A stretch of 9,575 nt of DNA, taken from Gammaproteobacteria bacterium (lineage in GTDB: Bacteria > Pseudomonadota > Gammaproteobacteria > Pseudomonadales > Azotimanducaceae). Positions 6,091-9,575 of the stretch are shown in pieces. Made by a program: the position numbers and the translations under genes. Numbering within the stretch: the stretch's first letter is position 1; each line of letters starts with the position of its first letter. The notes beneath the pieces are model-generated. The model was not told the DNA's origin. It saw nothing but the letters and a program-made list of their open reading frames with translations, and searched no databases. The stretch is from NCBI GenBank assembly GCA_018667205.1, contig JABIVN010000235.1, positions 1-9,575 on the forward strand. The letters run 5' to 3'.

Positions 6091-6891
6091 TCAATTACCC
6101 GTGTAATTTGGCGTACGCTTCTCAACAAACGCCATCATTCCTTCTTTCGCGTCACTGGTTTTTGAGCACATTAGCTGGTTACGGTTCTCGATAGCCATCG
6201 CCGCTTCAAGACCAGCCGCATCAATCGACATATTAAGTCCTTCCTTTGTAAGCCGAAGCCCCATCGGAGAAGTCATTAGCATTTCATCGATATACGACTG
6301 CGCCGCTGCCTCTAATTGATCATCGGGCACGACTTCGGACACCAAATTAGTAGCCAAAGCACGATCAGCGTTAATAAACCGACCCGTGAGCATGAGTTCC
6401 GAGGCGACAGAGGTACCCACCAGCCTTGGAAGAAAGTAACTTGACCCCATATCACACGCCGACAAGCCAATGCGAATAAACGCTGCGTTCATTTTAGCGG
6501 ATTCACCCGCAACCCTGATATCCGATGCCAGAACAAACGAAAACCCTCCACCACAGGCTGGTCCCTGCACCAGCGAGATTATCGGTTGCGGGCACCGACG
6601 CATTCGAATGTATACCTCTGCAAGATACCCCTGAAACCCCATGCCTCCGCCGAATGGCAGCTCGTAAGTTTTCGACTGTGATGCCTTAATGTCGAGCCCT
6701 GCACAGAACGCTCGACCTGCGCCACGCATCACAACAATTCTGGTCTCATTGTCTTCAGCCAGTCTGCCAAAGTAATCCCGAAGTTCGGTCACCATTGGCG
6801 TCGTAATAGCATTCAACGCCTCGGGACGGTTCAATGTCAGCCAATCAACCTGGCCACGTTTTTCGATAACAATTGTTTCGTACTCAGACAT
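6091..6891 (-). CDS. Enoyl-CoA hydratase/isomerase (crotonase) family protein
   Basis: A 266-residue protein of normal crotonase length, cytoplasmic. The CoA-ester oxyanion-hole regions are clear: AFCAGLD at 61-67 and PACGGGF at 111-117. By position, the two Glu that catalyse hydration in classical enoyl-CoA hydratase are replaced (Ser118 after GGGF, and FIRIGL in place of the PEI segment). An Asp at 147 (ACDMG) lies where dienoyl-CoA isomerases carry a catalytic Asp (AADVG). This makes an isomerase, or another crotonase-fold reaction, at least as likely as hydration. It is the last gene of the acyl-CoA run, starting 17 nt after the luciferase-like gene with a strong AAGGAG RBS. Confidence 0.9.
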   Translation of the reverse strand: MSEYETIVIEKRGQVDWLTLNRPEALNAITTPMVTELRDYFGRLAEDNETRIVVMRGAGRAFCAGLDIKASQSKTYELPFGGGMGFQGYLAEVYIRMRRCPQPIISLVQGPACGGGFSFVLASDIRVAGESAKMNAAFIRIGLSACDMGSSYFLPRLVGTSVASELMLTGRFINADRALATNLVSEVVPDDQLEAAAQSYIDEMLMTSPMGLRLTKEGLNMSIDAAGLEAAMAIENRNQLMCSKTSDAKEGMMAFVEKRTPNYTGN

Positions 6892-6897
6892 GGACTA

Positions 6898-6903
6898 CTC
6901 CTT
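6898..6903 (-). promoter_or_regulatory. Strong ribosome binding site for the crotonase-family gene
   Basis: AAGGAG on the minus strand lies 6 nt before the ATG at 6891, inside the 17-nt gap after the preceding stop. It fixes this start. Confidence 0.8.
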
Positions 6904-6908
6904 TTTTA

Positions 6909-7664
6909 TTATGTCTTGATCAGTTTTCGAACATCAGACGGCGCGGGTCCGCCTGGCGAAAACATGACCAACGCGTCATCAAACCCAGCTTCTGAATACC
7001 GGGTCAGTCTTTCGTTTAACTCACCCAGATCGGTTTCGGCGTTCAGCACAATCGTTGACACGATCGCCCGCTTGCCTCCGGCTTCCCGGTAATCCTTTAT
7101 CGTTTCAGTCAGTTGTTCCACACTTCGATACATGCCGGAAGCGATCCAGGCGTTAAATTCTTTCGCGGCACGTGCGACGCCTTTTCCCCAAGTGCCGTAG
7201 ACAAGGGGCGGACCACCCTGAACCTCTTTCCAAGGACTAATGGATTTACCGTCAACTTCTCCTGCCGTAAACCATTGTCTTAATGTCTCAAGGTCATCGT
7301 TAAACTTGCCAAAGCGCTCTTCGAATACTTTTTCATGCAAGTGAAAGTCCACCGAGGTAGAGCCAGCACCAACACCCAGCAGCAAACGATTACCCGACGC
7401 CTGCATCAGTGAAAATGACTTAAGTGCGATATCAACAGGATCGTAGAGCGGCAACTGGAGTATGGCCGTGCCAAGTTCCACTTTGTTGGTGACAGCAGCC
7501 GCGATTGCCAGGGTAATAAAGGGATCGGTGAGCATGAACCCCCTACCCATCGCCTGTGCGCTCCACAAACTGGCGTAACCTTCTTGCTCCAGCAGTCGCG
7601 CTTGATTTGCCAGGCTGCCGGCATCAGAAGAATTTACGGGTCCTAGTAGTGCCCCTAATCTCAT
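6909..7664 (-). CDS. LLM-class (luciferase-like) flavin/F420-dependent oxidoreductase
   Basis: A 251-residue cytoplasmic protein with the pattern of the bacterial luciferase-like TIM-barrel family. It begins RLGALLGPV, followed by LARLLEQEGYASLW-type helix and strand spacing (~19-34). The family segment VELGTAILQLPLYDPVDIA is at ~62-80, and NRLLLGVGAG at ~92-101 is where this family typically binds cofactor phosphate. Members use FMN or F420 to oxidise or oxygenate diverse substrates, and neither cofactor nor substrate can be told here. It is shorter than many members (about 280-340 residues), yet start and end look natural. It begins 10 nt after the BtuF-like stop and ends 17 nt before the crotonase gene, so it is probably cotranscribed and works on a CoA ester or a precursor of one. 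The RBS is weak (GAG at about -12). Confidence 0.88.
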   Translation of the reverse strand: MRLGALLGPVNSSDAGSLANQARLLEQEGYASLWSAQAMGRGFMLTDPFITLAIAAAVTNKVELGTAILQLPLYDPVDIALKSFSLMQASGNRLLLGVGAGSTSVDFHLHEKVFEERFGKFNDDLETLRQWFTAGEVDGKSISPWKEVQGGPPLVYGTWGKGVARAAKEFNAWIASGMYRSVEQLTETIKDYREAGGKRAIVSTIVLNAETDLGELNERLTRYSEAGFDDALVMFSPGGPAPSDVRKLIKT

Positions 7665-7674
7665 CGCAGTAATC

Positions 7675-8424
7675 TCATCGGTATTTTTCCATGTAATCTC
7701 TCAGCATCCTGTAACTCCTAATACCGAACCATGAAAAAAACTCTCCATCAACAAGCGCCCCATTAAAGCCTTTACCCTCGAGCCCTTCAATATGCCGCGC
7801 AAACGGGAAAGGCTCTGAAGAAAATAAATAAAAGGTGTTCGCTTCTGGCAGCCTGCTGTCTGTTAGCGCAGGGTATGGCTTACTGTAATCTGGAAGAAAA
7901 TGCCCAAGGCCGGTTTTAATTAGGACAGAGCCGATAAAGGTGCTCCGACTGATTGTCATCCAGGGGTCCTGCCAAATCATATAATTGATTCGGGCAATAT
8001 CCTGTATCGAACCCATTGAGTGCATCAAACCTGGCAGATTATCCCAACCGGTAAAGTCCAGGTTCGGCATGCCAGCCAGGGATTGCCAGTCAGCGCTAAG
8101 TTTCTCGAGCTTATGGCTCTGTAGTTTACCGGCCAGAGCCTGGAGATCATCACCAACGGCGCCGACCGACGTGATATGGGTAGCGTGCCACGGAAAGGGG
8201 CAGGACTCTGCCATCTGCAGCGTATTTTCTTCACGATCCATGACAACCAGGTCGGGTTTTAGCTGACGGCAGCTATCCCAATTAACGCCTTTGGTACCAC
8301 CAACAACCGGGATGTCACGTACAACCTCTTCAGGGTGAATACAAAACCGGGTGCGTCCAACGACCTCGAGACCGCACTCAACGAGTGTTTCAGTAAGACT
8401 TGGGACCAGCGAAATAACCCGCAA
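7675..8424 (-). CDS. BtuF-like helical-backbone metal/corrinoid receptor, cytoplasmic
   Basis: A 249-residue protein resembling the BtuF/FhuD-type periplasmic binding fold. It opens with RVISLVPSLTETLVECGL, followed by VVGRTRFCIHPEE (~21-33), VVGGTKGVNWD (~40-50) and LKPDLVVMDREEN (~55-67), the usual order in vitamin B12-binding proteins. Unlike BtuF it has no signal peptide: the fold's first strand begins at residue 2. The start is TTG at 8424, directly after the stop of the DUF5522 gene. A TAG immediately precedes it in frame, so no upstream extension is possible. No transporter genes are adjacent; instead it sits two genes downstream of a B12-dependent mutase. Inference: it may hold or pass cobalamin inside the cell. 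Another metal ligand remains possible. Confidence 0.8.
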   Translation of the reverse strand: MRVISLVPSLTETLVECGLEVVGRTRFCIHPEEVVRDIPVVGGTKGVNWDSCRQLKPDLVVMDREENTLQMAESCPFPWHATHITSVGAVGDDLQALAGKLQSHKLEKLSADWQSLAGMPNLDFTGWDNLPGLMHSMGSIQDIARINYMIWQDPWMTISRSTFIGSVLIKTGLGHFLPDYSKPYPALTDSRLPEANTFYLFSSEPFPFARHIEGLEGKGFNGALVDGEFFSWFGIRSYRMLRDYMEKYR

Positions 8425-8589
<165 letters not shown>

Positions 8590-9575
8590 TTATGTGCTTC
8601 GTCGGTATTGACCACCGACTTCAAAGAAAGCGTCAGTTAACTGGCCCAAAGAACAATGTCGAACTGCTTCCATGAGTGCTTCAAACCCATTGTCGCCTTC
8701 TGTCACCGCTAATCTCAGCCTATCCAAAGATTCGCCGGCAGACGCATCGTGGCGCGCCTGAAAATCATGAAGGCGTTTGATTTGGCTCTGTTTTTCTTCC
8801 TCGGTGGATCGAGCGAGTTCTATAGTGGTTTCTTCCGGTTGGGTATCAGGCTGGAACGTATTGACACCAATCAAGGGCAGGCTTCCATCATGCTTTAACG
8901 TCTCATACTTCATGGACTCTTCCTGAATTTTGCCACGCTGGTAACCCGTTTCCATCGCCCCCAGCACCCCGCCGCGATCAGAAATACTTTCAAACTCTCG
9001 AAGTACCGCCTCTTCCACCAGATCAGTCAGTTCATCGACAATAAAGGCGCCCTGGCTTGGGTTTTCTGTTTTCGTCACTCCGAATTCACGGTTAATAATC
9101 AATTGGATAGCCAGCGCCCGACGAACAGATTCTTCCGTTGGCGTCGTGATGGCTTCGTCGTAAGCGTTGGTATGCAGACTGTTACAGTTGTCATTAATCG
9201 CGAGCAAAGCCTGCAGCGTTGTACGGATATCATTGAACTGCATTTCCTGAGCGTGCAAGGATCGACCCGATGTCTGGATATGGTATTTCATCTTTTGGCT
9301 TCGATCATTGGCACCATACTTCTCACGCATCGCTACTGCCCAGATACGCCTGGCAACCCGACCAATAACCGTATATTCCGGATCCATGCCATTAGAGAAG
9401 AAGAATGAGAGGTTAGGTGCGAAATCATCGATGCTCATTCCGCGCGCCAAATAAGTCTCAACAAAGGTAAAACCGTTGGCCAACGTAAACGCCAGCTGGG
9501 AAATCGGGTTCGCCCCGGCTTCTGCTATGTGATACCCAGAGATCGAAACTGAATAGAAATTTCGAACTTCATTAT
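8590..9575 (-). CDS. icmF: Fused isobutyryl-CoA mutase, C-terminal part (cut by the window edge)
   Basis: The reading frame is open from the stop at 8590-8592 to the window end, giving the last 327 residues. The first visible residues are [20 protein letters not shown], the mutase-barrel segment with the active-site His (SGYH) of methylmalonyl-CoA mutase relatives. Later segments ([72 protein letters not shown]) are typical of IcmF, and methylmalonyl-CoA mutase differs there. IcmF carries B12-binding, MeaI-type GTPase and mutase domains in about 1090 residues and interconverts isobutyryl- and butyryl-CoA (some prefer pivalyl-/isovaleryl-CoA) using adenosylcobalamin. The domains upstream and the specificity residues lie outside the window. 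A TTG at 9483 can pose as a start but lies inside the domain. Confidence 0.85.
   Translation of the reverse strand, partial: NEVRNFYSVSISGYHIAEAGANPISQLAFTLANGFTFVETYLARGMSIDDFAPNLSFFFSNGMDPEYTVIGRVARRIWAVAMREKYGANDRSQKMKYHIQTSGRSLHAQEMQFNDIRTTLQALLAINDNCNSLHTNAYDEAITTPTEESVRRALAIQLIINREFGVTKTENPSQGAFIVDELTDLVEEAVLREFESISDRGGVLGAMETGYQRGKIQEESMKYETLKHDGSLPLIGVNTFQPDTQPEETTIELARSTEEEKQSQIKRLHDFQARHDASAGESLDRLRLAVTEGDNGFEALMEAVRHCSLGQLTDAFFEVGGQYRRST

Noticed and set aside
8590..9483. Mutase gene starting at the TTG at 9483
   Set aside because: The frame continues without a stop to the window edge and encodes the conserved [12 protein letters not shown] segment, so the gene is partial and 9483 is internal.

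Overview
Every gene I can support lies on the minus strand. The sequence suggests a Gram-negative proteobacterium, probably a gammaproteobacterium. This rests on Sec-type signal peptides on two periplasmic copper proteins, a c-type cytochrome domain, and a cobalamin-dependent fused acyl-CoA mutase with tightly packed acyl-CoA genes. I cannot name the species. The order below follows transcription, from high to low coordinates.

Region A (9575 to 6091) is a compact operon-like run: the C-terminal part of a fused isobutyryl-CoA mutase (IcmF, cut by the window edge), a 54-residue DUF5522 protein, a BtuF-like corrinoid/metal receptor without a signal peptide, a luciferase-like flavin/F420 oxidoreductase, and an enoyl-CoA hydratase/isomerase family protein. 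Gaps are 0, 0, 10 and 17 nt. The mutase needs adenosylcobalamin, so a BtuF-like protein beside it may handle cobalamin. The last two genes fit acyl-CoA processing, but the substrate cannot be read from the sequence.

Region B (6090 to 5138) is about 950 bp without a convincing gene. Its MCO-proximal part is AT-rich, with two pairs of short direct repeats that may be regulatory. Near 5640-5740 there is a weak trace of a DDE transposase.

Region C (5137 to 10) is a copper module. A 1123-residue exported multicopper oxidase (MCO) has all twelve expected copper-ligand positions, an Ala/Glu/Asp tail of about 130 residues built from GCN-type repeats, and a small two-cysteine C-terminal domain. Downstream is a Sco copper-chaperone domain fused to a cytochrome c domain. 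Sco could load copper and the heme domain could take electrons from the MCO.

Between these two genes (about 1187-1765) is the most informative structure in the window. It is a scar of an ancestral tandem [MCO-Sco] x2 arrangement: a broken Sco copy joined to the last ~73 codons of a second MCO, with a terminator hairpin after each MCO end. The surviving pair therefore seems to consist of the MCO from one cassette and the Sco from the other.
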